Positions 10,547-22,039 of a DNA stretch of 64,000 bases are shown here, one piece after another; position 1 is the stretch's first letter, and each line of letters begins with the position of its first letter. Below the pieces are notes generated by a model, which was not told the DNA's origin, made no database searches, and saw nothing but the letters and a program-made list of their open reading frames with translations. The position numbers and the translations under genes are program-made. Origin of the DNA: Acheta domesticus (lineage: Eukaryota; Arthropoda; Insecta; Orthoptera; Gryllidae); the NCBI GenBank assembly GCA_031308135.1, contig JAHLJT010009436.1, positions 163,359,681 through 163,423,680 of the forward strand, written 5' to 3'.

Positions 10547-11371
10547 GCGGGGGCGGGGACGGGGATGGGAGGGAACGGTGACGGGGACGGGGATGGAGAC
10601 GGGGTTGGGGACGGGGTTGGGGACGGGGTTGGGGACGGGGATGGAGACGGGGATGGAGACGGGGATGGAGACGGGGATGGAGACGGGGATGGAGACGGGG
10701 ATGGAGACGGGGATGGAGACGGGGATGGAGACGGGGATGGAGACGGGGATGGAGACGGGGATGGAGACGGGGATGGAGACGGGGATGGAGACGGGGATGG
10801 AGACGGGATGGAGACGGGGATGGAGACGGGGATGGAGACGGGGATGGAGACGGGGATGGAGACGGGGATGGAGACGGGGATGGGGACGGGGATGGGGACG
10901 GGGATGGGGACGGGGATGGGGACGGGGATGGGGACGGGGATGGGGACGGGGATGGGGATGGGGACGGGGATGGAGACGGGGACGGGGATGGGGACGGGGA
11001 TGGGGACGGGGATGGGGACGGGGATGGAGATGGGGACGGGGATGGAGACGGGGACGGGGATGGGGACGGGGATGGGGACGGGGGTGGAGACGGGGGTGGA
11101 GACGGGGGTGGAGACGGGGGTGGAGACGGGGGTGGAGACGGGGGTGGAGACGGGGGTGGAGACGGGGGTGGAGACGGGGGTGGAGACGGGGGTGGAGACG
11201 GGGGTGGAGACGGGGGTGGAGACGGGGGTGGAGACGGGGGTGGAGACGGGGGTGGAGACGGGGGTGGAGACGGGGATGGGGGACGGGGATGGGATGGAGA
11301 CAGGTATGGGGCGGGGATGGAGTAGGTGATGTGGACGGAGATGGGGACGGGGATGGGGACAGGAAGTGGCC
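10547..11371. repeat. G-rich 12-bp minisatellite with variant blocks
   Basis: The unit varies in sharply bounded blocks: ggggatggagac dominates from about 10640 to 10875, ggggacggggat from about 10875 to 11090, and gggggtggagac from about 11080 to 11273, with flanking degenerate units. Because 12 is a multiple of three, all six frames stay open for hundreds of codons. The encoded [10 protein letters not shown] or PVSI repeats are translation artefacts. G-quadruplex potential is strong on the plus strand. Confidence 0.95.
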
Positions 11372-11904
11372 AAGGCTACGGCAGTGATGAAGGTCGTGTG
11401 AGCGATGGAGGAGGGAGTAGATTCGGACGTAGTACGCAGATGGAAGTAGAGATGACGTTAGATCTAACGACGGTGACTTGAGATCTAATAAAGGTGATGA
11501 AGGCGGTGAGCACGGATGGGCAGTGGAAGGGCAACGTCTGCAATGCGGAGTGGTTAGGAGGATGACGGAAGGCGGATCTTTCGTGCGCTGTGTGATGTTG
11601 ATGGCGTCTCAGGAATATCGGAGCAGAGAACTAGGACGAAATCCGAAGGAGGCAGTGAGGACAACGATAGTCGGATGGGACAGCAAATGCCGCGAGGCGA
11701 GCGACGCAATGTTGGCAGCGAGAATCGAATGAGTTGGTGGAATTTCTGTTCGAATTTGTGTCTTTTTGTGACTTGTGCGCGGAATCGAAAACATTCATGT
11801 TATCCCGACAAGAAGTGACTAATTGGTAGTTCGGTTAAAGCTCTAAAGAATAATCAAAAGTGAATTCCTAGTGTTAAGAGTTTGTATTTCATTTGTCTAT
11901 ATTA
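11372..11904. other. Spacer after the 12-bp array
   Basis: Purine-rich decaying sequence with gatgaaggtcg-like and gatgaaggcgg-like short repeats, then unique DNA. An 84-codon frame at 11478-11732 has no recognisable motif. Confidence 0.4.
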
Positions 11905-12440
11905 TCGGCTTAGGAGGCTTAAGGCATCAACTGATAACACTGCAAAGTCTCTCATCGAGAGGTTCTAGGGTTAGAGCCCCGAGCAGGGTTTTCAACACTA
12001 GGTACTCGTTCATAGCTATGACGAGTTCAGTCGCACTGTCTAGAGAAGAATTCTAGCGGGCGGCAGTTATGAACGGTAGTTTTCCGTAGATTCTACGATC
12101 AACAACAGATGAATGCCCGAGCAGTACCCTAACAAACTGGGCACAGACCTCGCGCGATCTTTCTTTCCTCTCCCATGTTCCATTCTCACTTCCTTATTTT
12201 CACACACTTGGCATGCACTACACTGCTTCACATGTTGATAAACTCATACATACTGCTATGAGTTTATCTTGGTCGGGACGTTGGCCCACAGGTGGGGGAT
12301 TTTTTGCAAGAAAAACTCCGCTAGCCGAAATGTAGGTCTTCGCCGGATCTCCCCAAGTCACATCCCGCGATAAAATATTCACTACAATTACGGGACTAAA
12401 ACCTTTGCAGTTGACGCACCGAAAATCCATCAATAAATTG
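11905..12440 (+). mobile_element. SINE family A, diverged copy
   Basis: The head has cttaggaggcttaaggcatc and the B-box-like gggttagagccccg. The body keeps gagttcagtcgcactgtct, tagttttccgtag, aacaaactgggcaca and cttggtcggga. The tail has acgggactaaaacc and ttgacgcacc. It is more diverged than the other copies, and a short inverted duplication (gataaactcat... / atgagtttatc) lies near 12235-12270. Confidence 0.8.
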
Positions 12441-12745
12441 TTTATATTGTTTGATTTCATATATTGCATTAACCACTTGAAATTTACCACTTACATATAT
12501 GTGTTGTGCAATACTAATCTCATAAAAGTCAAAGCTATGTAAATTTAATGGGATAACGTAGGGAAAGAACTGTGATGAACATAATTGTATTTGCAAGTCC
12601 CGGCCTTGGACCTGGCCTTGAGAAAATAATCGTGGTTTATTATTATAATAATAATAATTATTATCATTATCATTACCATCATCTGTTCCAGAAAATCAAC
12701 TTAAATCATAAATGAACAATTGTTTGATAATGTTTGTTGGAGTGG
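12441..12745. other. AT-rich spacer with (ATT)n tract
   Basis: Contains a short attattataataataat microsatellite near 12637-12660. Nothing else is recognised. Confidence 0.6.
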
Positions 12746-12749
12746 TTAA

Positions 12750-13570
12750 CCTTACGACTACCGAGGTCTTTTGCATAAGTCGAATACCAAGGAGAGAAAC
12801 GAAATTACCCCAGGTAAAATTCAATATAGATTTAACATTTGTAATGTAAATGTAATTTTGTTTTGATTTTGCAGATTAAACATTATGTTGATGTATTAAT
12901 AAAATATTTTGCGATTTTAAATATATTTTACATGCAGGTCTGCATTCACGACGAAGAGGTTACGAATGCCAAATCATGTAACTTTTAGAACACATTGTTC
13001 TATTCGCATAGTCTCTTTCGCATGACACTCTTCAACAGTTTCAGAACGGATGTATGCTTCATCATTGACATTTTCCACGTCTTCATCACAAATAATATCA
13101 CTTTTATTTATAACCTCTACAATATCTTCATCGATCTCATAAAACAATGTGTACATTTCACGATTATTTTCAACGAATCGTCTGGATTGTGAATTCTTAA
13201 TAACTGTTCAAATCCTTCAAATATTTAATCCTTCGACAAGTTCACATAATAACGCGCCAGTACTATAATAACACTTCGTAAATATCTCCGCAACACTACC
13301 TCCTATGTTCCGCTGATAGCATAACCTCAAACCACGTTAGTAAATCCCGAATGTCCAACACCAACATAGGTAAGATAGTTAGGCCAGGTATACATTCAAG
13401 TCGCAAAACGTCTACAAGCTACAAAAATAATTTTTATCCTAAAAGATATTTTGTTGGATAAGTGAAAAACAACTACACAAGTTATCAGAAATGTAAAAAA
13501 TTTATAAGATGATAAAAAATAATAAAATATATGTTGGTGTAACAGTTACCCCCCCTCGGTAGCAGAAAGG
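12750..13570. mobile_element. piggyBac-like element, internally deleted, TTAA-flanked
   Basis: TTAA lies at both ends (12746-12749 and 13571-13574). Terminal inverted repeats are ccttacgactaccgagg at the left and, reverse-complemented, cctttctgctaccgagg at the right: 14 of 17 positions identical. At 821 bp it is too short for a whole transposase. A small acidic minus-strand frame inside (12974-13156) may be the residual transposase N-terminus. TTAA duplication and the size class support piggyBac. Confidence 0.72.
12974..13156 (-). pseudogene. Possible piggyBac transposase N-terminal remnant
   Basis: A 60-codon minus-strand frame within the TTAA element. It encodes an acidic segment (YEIDEDIVEVINKSDI, CDEDVENVNDE) like the Asp/Glu/Ser-rich leader that precedes the catalytic domain in piggyBac transposases. 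No catalytic Asp residues or RING-like C-terminus are present. The assignment rests on acidic composition and location, not on a specific motif. Confidence 0.4.
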
Positions 13571-13574
13571 TTAA

Positions 13575-14332
13575 TGGGATCAAAATATGATAAATAAGGT
13601 AGCAATGGTGAAATGAAATTTTGAATCGCTCTGCAACAAACCGTTTATTACCCACACATTCCTCTTGGACTAAAATTTTACCCAGTACGTACGGGCCAGT
13701 GAACGCACTTATCCTTTTAGATAGAAATGAGGAATCTGTCAAATTCGGCGAGGGTGCTTGTGCGCATGACCAGAAAGAGCGCGTGAAAAAGTGTGACCTG
13801 AGAAGAGCAGTTAATGAGAAGAGCGCGCTTGTAGCCTTCACCGGCTGGAAGAGAAAAAGATGTTCAATGGGGATGAGAATGGATTGGAATGACTACTTAG
13901 CGTGGCGGGCTGATATGTCTGCGTGACGTTGTGACGTGATGTTGCGACGTGATGTGAGCTTACCACTGCGAAATGGAGTGTTCCTGCAACAGCGTGCCGT
14001 CACTACCTTGCGTGACATGTCGCGTGACAGGTCGAAACGACGGGCTGATGTTTCGATACGATGCGACTGCATGAAGCGACATGATGATGCCGTGTTGTGA
14101 CGTGATTGGCGGGGCAAGAGTTTGACTGGAAGATGTTGGCCGTGACAGGATGACGTAACCGCGAAGCAGGATGTAGCTGGAGGAGATAAAAGCGGGTCGA
14201 GGTGAGAAAAGGGACAGAGTTGCAGTATGGGCACGGGCATGGGCAGAGAGGGCGCAAGTCAATCATGGCCTCTGACAATTTTGAGCCTCCTAACCTTATG
14301 TAACAAAACTTTTTATTTCTGTAAAAAACTAT
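13575..14332. other. Spacer with TGACGT-rich patch
   Basis: No gene recognised. At 13920-14120 the plus strand carries many irregular gtgacg/gacgtgatg motifs (gcgtgacgttgtgacgtgat and others), a degenerate tandem repeat that also resembles clustered CRE-type TGACG half sites. The spacing is irregular. Confidence 0.45.
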
Positions 14333-14920
14333 ACCGGGAGAGATGGCTCAGTGTTTCAACTGATGTCACTGCAGTCCCGCTGACCGGGAGCTCCTAGGTT
14401 CGAGTCTCGACGACGGCAAGATTTTGGACACTAGCATTTCAGCTAGGTCGAATTCAGTCCCTGTCTGGAGGAGAATTCTAGCGGCCGATTGCTTTGATCG
14501 GTAGTTTTCCGCGGTTTCTCCGATCAACACCAGGCGAATGACGGAGTAGCACCCTAACAAACGGGCCACGGACCGCGCTCGATCTTTCCTTCCTCTTCCT
14601 TGTCCTATCCTCACCCCCTACACACACACACACACACACACACTAACATGCACTACACTACCACACATGCCGGGAGACCGGTCGGGAGCTTATAGCTTGT
14701 CCCGGCTGGGCGATGTCCCGCTGGTGAGAGATACCTGGTTGGGAAAACCCTGCTAGTCGGCAAAACCCTGCTAGTCGGCGGTAAGTCCACGATCCAGCAG
14801 GGAAAGAACACAGTTATCTCCCGATGAAAAACACGCAATACACTTACGGGACTAATGACCTCAGTAGTTTACGCGCCCGGAATCACGAACAATCAATCCA
14901 TCAATCAATCAACCTTTAAA
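14333..14920 (+). mobile_element. SINE family A, best-preserved full-length copy
   Basis: The head is ccgggagagatggctcagtg with a B-box-like ggttcgagtctcgac. All family blocks follow: gaattcagtccctgtctgg, tagttttccgcggtttctcc, caggcgaatgacgg, aacgggccacggaccgcgc, cttcctcttccttgtcctat, a CA tract, acatgccgggagaccggtcg, agagatacctgg, acgggactaatgacc, tacgcgcccgg. The tail is caatcaatccatcaatcaat. A local duplication of ggcaaaaccctgctagtc lies near 14740-14780. At about 590 bp it is long for a SINE. It encodes nothing and would depend on a LINE for mobility. Confidence 0.92.
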
Positions 14921-15345
14921 AATGAATCCATGATTTCCTTCCTTTTAAACTTTAATTTATGGAAAGCGTTATACGGCGTTTGAGGAGGCATGTCATTCCA
15001 AAGCATCTGCCAACTTGTGAATGATGCATCATAAAATAAATTGTATTTATGCATTATATTGCTGTTATGTCATTTTCCGTGAAGCGTGATTTATTTATTT
15101 ACCAGAAATGCAGCTGCTCCCGGGTAGTGACTGAGCGAGCAGGGGCGGACCCAGACGATCGCTTTTGGGGGTAGGGTCATCGGAAATGTTTGTTAAGTAA
15201 TAAACATATTTGTTATTATGTTGTATATTAATTTTGTAGTGTATAAATGATACTATACAATATTATCGTTTAAATTATTGCGTAATTTAAACGTGATTAA
15301 AAATATTTAAATCAATTTTGTCAAAGAAAAGAAGATAAAGGAAAA
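14921..15345. other. AT-rich spacer
   Basis: AT-rich DNA without recognisable features. Confidence 0.55.
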
Positions 15346-15660
15346 CTGTAGGCCTTTTGGAGTGGGTGGCCATGGTCCTCCCTGGATCAGCCAGTGTGAG
15401 CGAGAGGGGAGTGACGGATTGGGGCGAGGAGCGGAAAGGAGGCGGAGGCCTCAACGGGGCTAATTCGCGCGGCGGCCGCCCAGACGTCGCTTGCGCTGCG
15501 CGAATAACAAACGAGGCGCGGGCCCCGCCCGCAGCGCCCTCTCCAACGCTGCTTCGGCCGCCCCCACTCCCTCACCTCGCTGCCCGCCACTTCCTCGTTT
15601 CCTTGCGCTTTCGGGGCATGCACTATCGTTTCTTTTTTTTGTAGATATTACGCTCGTTTC
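15346..15660. other. CpG-dense block
   Basis: CpG-rich DNA (for example gcgcggcggccgcccagacg near 15467) between AT-rich flanks. ORFs of 78-95 codons on both strands reflect GC richness and show no domain. Confidence 0.4.
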
Positions 15661-15720
15661 GCTTAGACATTCGTGGAAGTTGTTCATTTATTCCTTCTCT
15701 GCTCTTCCTCTTTTCCTATA

Positions 15721-15969
15721 CTGCGATTTTTGTAGGAAGAGCTCTCAAGATAACTCAAATCTCATCTTCGCGATGGAATATGTCACGGCATTTCGTATCA
15801 TTCACAGTTGTTCCGCTAGATTTCGCACGATCGCGACCGTATGAAGCAGTGCTTGCGATCATGCGACTTCTACCGGCAAGACCGAGAAAAGACGCGAAAT
15901 GCCGTGACATATTCCATCGCGAAGATGGGATTTGAGTTATCTTGAGAGCTCTTCCTACAAAAATCGCAG
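15721..15969. mobile_element. Foldback MITE 1 (TATA-flanked palindrome)
   Basis: A 249-bp near-palindrome flanked by TATA at 15717-15720 and 15970-15973. The outer arms match over about 75 bp with a single visible mismatch (left begins ctgcgatttttgtaggaaga; the right arm is its reverse complement); the inner arms are diverged. A core segment (atggaatatgtcacggcatt, then in the right arm tctcggtcttgccgg and cgcatgatcgcaagcactgc) is shared with the element at 35036-35262. The flank is a 4-bp TATA duplication or a 2-bp TA duplication with termini starting TACT. Superfamily not assigned. Confidence 0.8.
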
Positions 15970-15980
15970 TATAGATTACT

Positions 15981-16234
15981 TTTTTTTCCTATGACTTCTA
16001 TCCAGCGGACAACCGGTTACTCTTTACGACTGGTTGGGATGCATATTCGACCGTACACTAGACACCATGACATTTGTGGTCTCCTCTGATACGAGCAGAA
16101 CGCGATGTCCTCAGCAACAATACATACTTGAGAAGCAAGGGACAAACAACCATGCGCAAGGCGGGACTCGAACCCACGACCCTGCGGACCGAAGGCCCTG
16201 ACTCTTAGCCACCGCGGCCATCCAAATCGGCTCC
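15981..16234 (-). mobile_element. SINE family B with 9-bp target duplication
   Basis: On the minus strand the head reads gatggccgcggtggctaaga then cgtgggttcgagtcccgcc: tRNA-like with a B box. A short body ends in ggaaaaaaaa at the left end. Perfect 9-bp direct repeats tagattact flank it (15972-15980 and 16235-16243). Size (254 bp), A-rich tail and tRNA head define a SINE distinct from family A. The left duplication overlaps the TATA flank of the adjacent MITE. Confidence 0.87.
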
Positions 16235-16244
16235 TAGATTACTA

Positions 16245-19200
16245 TTCTTGCTAATTATCAATTTCTTGGTTTGCTTGATTTCACTTGGCCTATGGTTTGC
16301 AGATTTTCAAGAGGCATTTAGTTTTGGGTTGTGTTAATAGTTAACTTGGGAAGCCAAGATCTACTCGATAGAAAAATTAATTTGTGATAAATGAACTACT
16401 CTTTTGGTCTATAGGAAGAGAAAATTATAGAATAATTATTTTGTAGTCCTAGATTCTAGAATTTTTATGTCGGCTACAAAATACGTTACAAGTTCCCTCA
16501 ATAAGGACGATGTATCTTGAGATATATTACCTATCAGATATAGTTCGTGTGTTATTAATGATAATTTAAGGATGCATCAATGAAACATACAATAATCAAG
16601 ATTTCTTTTTTAACAATTTTTCTATTTCGTTTATCAAAACAATTCTTACATTACACATCACTGTTTTAAATTCCAAAATCTTGTTATGTAAATAAAATTA
16701 TATTTTATTATTAATATAACTATTAGATTTTATTTTTTGTATCTGTAGACGGATGATGTCAGCAAAGCCGTCGAAAGCGGGCTCTCTCTTAATAAATATG
16801 TCGACGGAGATGACATCTTGTATTACTCCAAAATTATATTTCATATTATGTCTGTTAAAAATCACATTTATAAATTTTATTCCAATTTTATTCCAATTTT
16901 AATTATTTTTATTGTTCTTAATTACAGTTCGCTTATAGTTTTAATTATAGTTGGCGGTTGTATCTTAATATATTATACATTATAAATCATTTTTATATCA
17001 CAATATGTGTAAACATCATTATTATATGACTTTACAACAATAAACAATCAAATTTAAATTAACATGTGAAGACAATTATATTTAGTTGCAAATGCTGGAA
17101 AAGTTCAGTCGGCCATTTTACACTACAGTGGGTTTTGTTCACAATTTTTAATAACAACAGCAGACAGTTGAGTGCAACACCACATTATATATGTCAGAGA
17201 CATTAGAAGCTAAACGACAAATTTGCTAAGAAGCTAAATGCTAATTTCTCAATAGCATGATAAACGTCTCACAAATTATGTATCCCACGAAATGTGTTCC
17301 CAAAATTAGAATTAATGTCCTTAGTTGATCATTCTGACGAGTACCTTTTCTCCTTTTCCTTTCTGCTAAGAAAATGCTGCAAGAAATGCAAAATAATGTT
17401 ACAAGGCAACTAACTGTATCCAAGAACTATTGCCTGTAAAAGTTTCTACGTGACAATTATCCATCAATACAAATAGTGTTATACACTTCAATTACTTCCT
17501 CTCATCTTGACTATCACCCATCCGATTTTCCCGGTTGAAAAACATACATTATCTAGTTTTCAGTCGGTCCCTCTCTCCTTCGGCCATTTCTTTGTTTCTT
17601 CCCTCTTCGTTTCCCTGATTTCCACATGGGTGCGTTCGGCAGACGGGGACCCGCTCGACGCGCCATCTATCGACAAAAAAATCACTTGCGACGAAAAACA
17701 TAACCGCCGCGATAAGAACAAATAGCGTTCGGATGCGCTTTACGATATGGCATTTGCCTGTTGTTTATGGGCGGACTATAAAGCACGCTAAGTCCTGCGT
17801 ACGATTGGCAGGATCCTGCGGAGCGTGTACGCGCGAAAGTGTTTGGTCATGGGGCCTACCAAATGGCACTCGCGGGACCCGGCGTTTATTTACTTTTATG
17901 TTTTATAATAGAATTTTATTGGCGACGTACACGCGTGGATAATTATATCGATGGATCCCGAAACATTGGTTTATTTACGAACGCGACACGACCGGCCAAC
18001 CGTATGACACAAAAGGGTCGCCAAGTGAATTCTTCCCATTTGCATTGATACCAACAATAACCTGCTTTAATAAATACTATAATGTGTAACACTGTACACA
18101 AATTTCGTAGCTTTGATAGGAGATGGTACTGTTGTTCACATTTCGTGTGTGTTTTCTGTAATGGTTATGGCCATGTAGCCTGTTGATAAAATATATTTTT
18201 ATTAGGAGATTATATATTACATAAATGTTTATTATTCTAATAGAGTTAATGACATAATATTTAACTTAAAAATGTTTCATTTATATTTTATAATCACATT
18301 TTGTGTAATTTTAAAATTTAGTGACAAAGTTATTTTAGAACTTTCTTGGAGGTTATGTAATATGAAATAATCATTTTTGTCATTTTTTACGAAACAACGA
18401 AGATCCAAATATGCACTGTATTATGAAGTAGATTTAACCGTACACAAAATATTTTCCACACGTATTATATGGTTGTTGTACAAATTTTATTCCACTCTGT
18501 TATAAGTACAAATTTGAATCAGAAATATAAATTAATCACCATCCAAAAATTAAATATTTGTGGCTTAATTCATGTTTTTTATTTGCCTAGAATGTTGGTC
18601 ACTCATTGTCGTTACCAATCTCGGAAGAGACAATTAATGCATCGCCACGCATGTAATTTTTTCATCAGAATAAAAGAAAAAAATAACTTATACAGAAGTC
18701 ATAGTTTGAGTAAGTTTATATAGCTTCATGAAGAAGGGGGAAGTGACACAAAAGGGAAATAATTCCGATGCCAAAATATGCAGTTCAACGTATTATTAAT
18801 AGGAATATTTCAAAACATCACTAAAATATGCCTTTTTATGCAGTGAACATTAATTATGCGAATTAATAATTGAAAATTAAAATAATTGTGGAAGGGCCAA
18901 TTCAGAAACAGAACTTCAAGTTTTTACGACCAAGTAGAAGAAATATGCAATTCTAAAAAACGTAGCCCTTCAATGTTTACTGTTCATTTCGATTTTGGTA
19001 TATAAAACACGTGGATGGCATTGCTATTTAAGACATCTTTGAATATTTAGTACAAACTTTGTAACCACTATAGTTCGGTGTCACTGTATATCGTCCATAG
19101 AGGACAATGAAATCTTTCACTATCCCCTCATGCAAATGCTATCTTGCTATTAGTCTACAATATTTCTTGCGTTTCTAAAAATTATATTTGATGCATTAGC

Positions 19201-19700
19201 AACATTTATGAAGAATAACCTTCATTAAATATTCGGTTGATATATAATTTGTTAGATTTTTTAACTTTAGTACGTTTTAAAGAATCGAAAAGGGGTCTTT
19301 AGTGGTCCTCATCCTGGCCTTGGACTTAAGGTCCCCCAGGCAGCAGAGCGATTGCATTAGCCTAGCTACTCCCCTGTCCTGAATAGCCTGCAGCTGACGT
19401 TTGTTTTGCTTCCTTTACAAGGCTGTGAAGTCACAGATCCAATTCACTATTGACCTGCTCTGTGCTCCCCATTCGATCCCCATCTCTCTTTTCAGCCACT
19501 AAGAGAATAACTTTGTTAGTATTTTTTTGACCTGCATGAACAACTATAAAATACATTATCTGTATTGATAACATTGGTTTGCCACCAAGGATTGTCTGAA
19601 GCTTGTGAATAGATTGAAATAAATGATGGATAAATATCATATATAATATCCTATATAAATATGCTATCAAAAAGTCTGTGCGAAGGGAGGCATAACAAAT
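16245..19700. other. AT-rich spacer with one GC-richer island
   Basis: Mostly AT-rich DNA with stops in all frames. A GC-richer stretch at 17560-17960 contains ccatctatcgac, tgtttatgggcgg and gactataaagcacgc, which could be conserved noncoding or promoter DNA but has no recognisable ORF. Another unassigned moderate-GC stretch lies at 19290-19510 (cctggccttggacttaaggt, cagctgacgtttg). Confidence 0.45.
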
Positions 19701-20415
19701 GTTGAAATGAGAGTTTTAATACTCCCCCACCAGCAATATCGCCACAAGTTCTTTGGCTTAATTCAAACAATGCAGTTCACGGCCGAACGGATGCTGCCTA
19801 CGTGCTCAGATGCACAATCAATGTCCAACATTACTCGCAGCGACTTCCGTCATGGCGTAATTATCAGTGCGTCGACGTATTGTTTTTCGATGTTTCGCTG
19901 GAGTTCACTGGCCTACCATCGACGCAGTAATGACTCCGCACTCCTTTCAGCGCATTTCCATACTACGGCCATTCGTTTGTGTGCATGTTCTGCTGTTCAT
20001 ATCTCGAAGCGTTCGATTCTGTTTGATCTGCACACTCGTTTGTTGAATCCCCCGAACCGTACAATTCGCCCTTTCGCGAGCTCGGCTTGCGTTTTCTCTC
20101 TTTATTTTCCGCTTTTCGTTTCTTTATTCCACTTTCCGTTCCCTCTCCCGTTCGTTCGAGCACTGCGCGGCGGCTGTAGCTCCCTCCGCGTCGATATCAC
20201 GTCAACTTATCGTCACGTTGATCTCATCACCGCAACTTCCCTTATCGCGCCCGTTTGATCTCATCATATCCACACGGACCGGCCCGCCTCGCACTGTTAC
20301 TAGCCTGTTCGCTCTCCGCGTCTGTTGGGGACCAGTCCTCGCTCAGAAGGAAGAGCTACCAGCACTTCCGCAAACACCTCTCGCTCCACCTTGTCACTAT
20401 TTCGTCTTAGTCCCG
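19701..20415. other. Unique GC-moderate DNA with unassigned 183-codon frame
   Basis: Leads into the 16-bp array. The longest non-array frame in the window (19707-20258, plus) lies here. Its protein is Ser/Arg/Leu/Phe-rich with no motif I recognise, and it shows no splice or family signature. I do not call it a gene, but it is the best place to look for transcript evidence. A competing minus-strand frame (19963-20163) is Lys/Glu/Arg-rich. Confidence 0.3.
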
Positions 20416-20419
20416 CGTC

Positions 20420-20898
20420 CTCTGTCTCGTCTCTGCTCCGTCTCGACTCTGCTCCGTCTCGTCACTGCTCCGTCTCGTCACTGCTCCGTCTCGTCTCTGC
20501 TCCGTCTCGACTCTGCTCCGTCTCGACTCTGCTCCGTCTCGACTCTGCTCCGTCTCGACTCTGCTCCGTCTCGACTCTGCTCCGTCTCGACTCTGCTCCG
20601 TCTCGTCACTGCTCCGTCTCGTCACTGCTCCGTCTCGTCACTGCTCCGTCTCGTCACTGCTCCGTCTCGTCACTGCTCCGTCTCGACTCTGCTTCGTCTC
20701 GACTCTGCTCCGTGTCAACTCTGCTCCGTCTCGACTCTGCACCGTCTCGACTCTGCTCCGTCTCGACTCTGCTCCGTCTCGACTCTGCTCCGTCTCGACT
20801 CTGCTCCGTCTCGACTCTGCTCCGTCTCGACTCTGCTCCGTCTCGACTCTGCTCCGTCTCGACTCTGCTCCGTCTCGACTCTGCTCCGTCTCGACTCT
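20420..20898. repeat. 16-bp minisatellite (tctgctccgtctcgac)
   Basis: About 30 units. Two variants occur in blocks: one ending gactc and one with gtcac (for example around 20460-20490 and 20598-20680). Because 16 is not a multiple of three, the protein period is 16 residues, which explains the long repetitive ORFs on both strands. Confidence 0.95.
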
Positions 20899-21369
20899 CT
20901 TCGGTCCCATCACACTTCCGTCACGGTCGTGTGCCACTTCCGGCCCGCCTCCAGCTCGTGCCCTCTGATCTCGTCCTCATTCCCTCGCCCTTCTGCCACC
21001 GCCCTCCGGCCGACACCCACCGTTCCGCCAATGTCGTGGTCGCTCCTCTTAGCCGTCATTGTCACAGTTTTCTCGCAGTGAACTGTAACAAAGCACCGGT
21101 CCCGAAATAAAGTATAGGGCCGCTTTGAAGACATTGTATTGACAAGCGCCTTTACTCCCCTTCTTTCCATTTTACCTATTTCTTCCTTTTCTCCCTGCTA
21201 TTCATGTTTCATGTCACCGCGTTTGGTGCCACTGCTGCCGCCTCTGTCACCATTGTGATCTCAGCCGCGGAACTCCCCGCTTCCGGCGGCCTGTTTGTCA
21301 TGCCCTCTTCTGCCACGCCCTCGGAAGTCCCCCGTTTCTGCTTTCGTCACTAGCCCCTCCTCCATTTCC

Positions 21370-21868
21370 ACCACCATCACCATCACCGCCACTGCCACTG
21401 CCACCGCTCCCGTCCCCGTCACCGCTCCCGTCCCCGTCACCGCTCCCGTCCCCGTCACCGCTCCCGTCACAGTCACCGCTCCCGCCATCGTCACCGCTCC
21501 CGCCACCGTCACCGCTCCCGCCATCGTCACCGCTCCCGTCACCGTCACCGCTCTCGTCACCGTCACCGCTCTCGTCACCGCCACCACTCCCGTCATCGTC
21601 ACCATCACCGCCACCACTCCCGTCACCGTCAGTCACCGCTCCCGTCACCGCTCCCGTCACCGCTCCCGTCACCGCTCCCGTCACCGCTCCCGTCACCGCT
21701 CCCGTCACCGCTCCCGTCACCGCTCCCGTCACCGCTCCCGTCACCGTGTCCGTCACCGTGTCCGTCACCGTGTCCGTCACCGTGTCCGTCACCGTGTCCG
21801 TCACCGTGTCCGTCACCGTGTCCGTCACCGTGTCCGTCACCGTGTCCGTCACCGTGTCCGTCACCTGC
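21370..21868. repeat. 12-bp minisatellite (accgctcccgtc / accgtgtccgtc)
   Basis: Irregular 12- and 18-bp units to about 21625, then homogeneous accgctcccgtc to about 21742, then an abrupt switch to accgtgtccgtc until 21864. The sharp switch indicates block-wise amplification. The flanking DNA to 22020 is C-rich. Confidence 0.94.
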
Positions 21869-22039
21869 CCCCGACCCCGATCACGTCCCTGATCACGTCA
21901 CCAACCATTCCACCCCATCGTCAACTGCCGCCCCCACAGTCTTCCGCCCCTCCACCCCCCACCCTCCGCCCACGCCTCCGCCTCCGTCGCCTTCTGCCCC
22001 GTCGATGCCCGCGAAAATATGCGCGAGCTTGAATTAAGG

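Noticed and set aside
10370..11373. ORFs of 269-332 codons on both strands ([14 protein letters not shown] repeats)
   Set aside because: Entirely produced by a stop-free 12-bp tandem repeat; all frames are open, and encoded sequence changes whenever the DNA unit changes. No start context or domain.
13920..14140. Cluster of TGACG motifs as a CRE enhancer
   Set aside because: Better explained as a degenerate tandem repeat; spacing is irregular and no promoter is visible.
16150..16234. Possible tRNA gene on the minus strand
   Set aside because: Has a B box but belongs to a 254-bp element with A-rich tail and 9-bp target duplication; it is a SINE head.
20218..21110. ORFs of 261-287 codons (LLRLDSAPSRLCSVST repeats)
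   Set aside because: 16-bp array; 16-residue protein period equals three DNA units.
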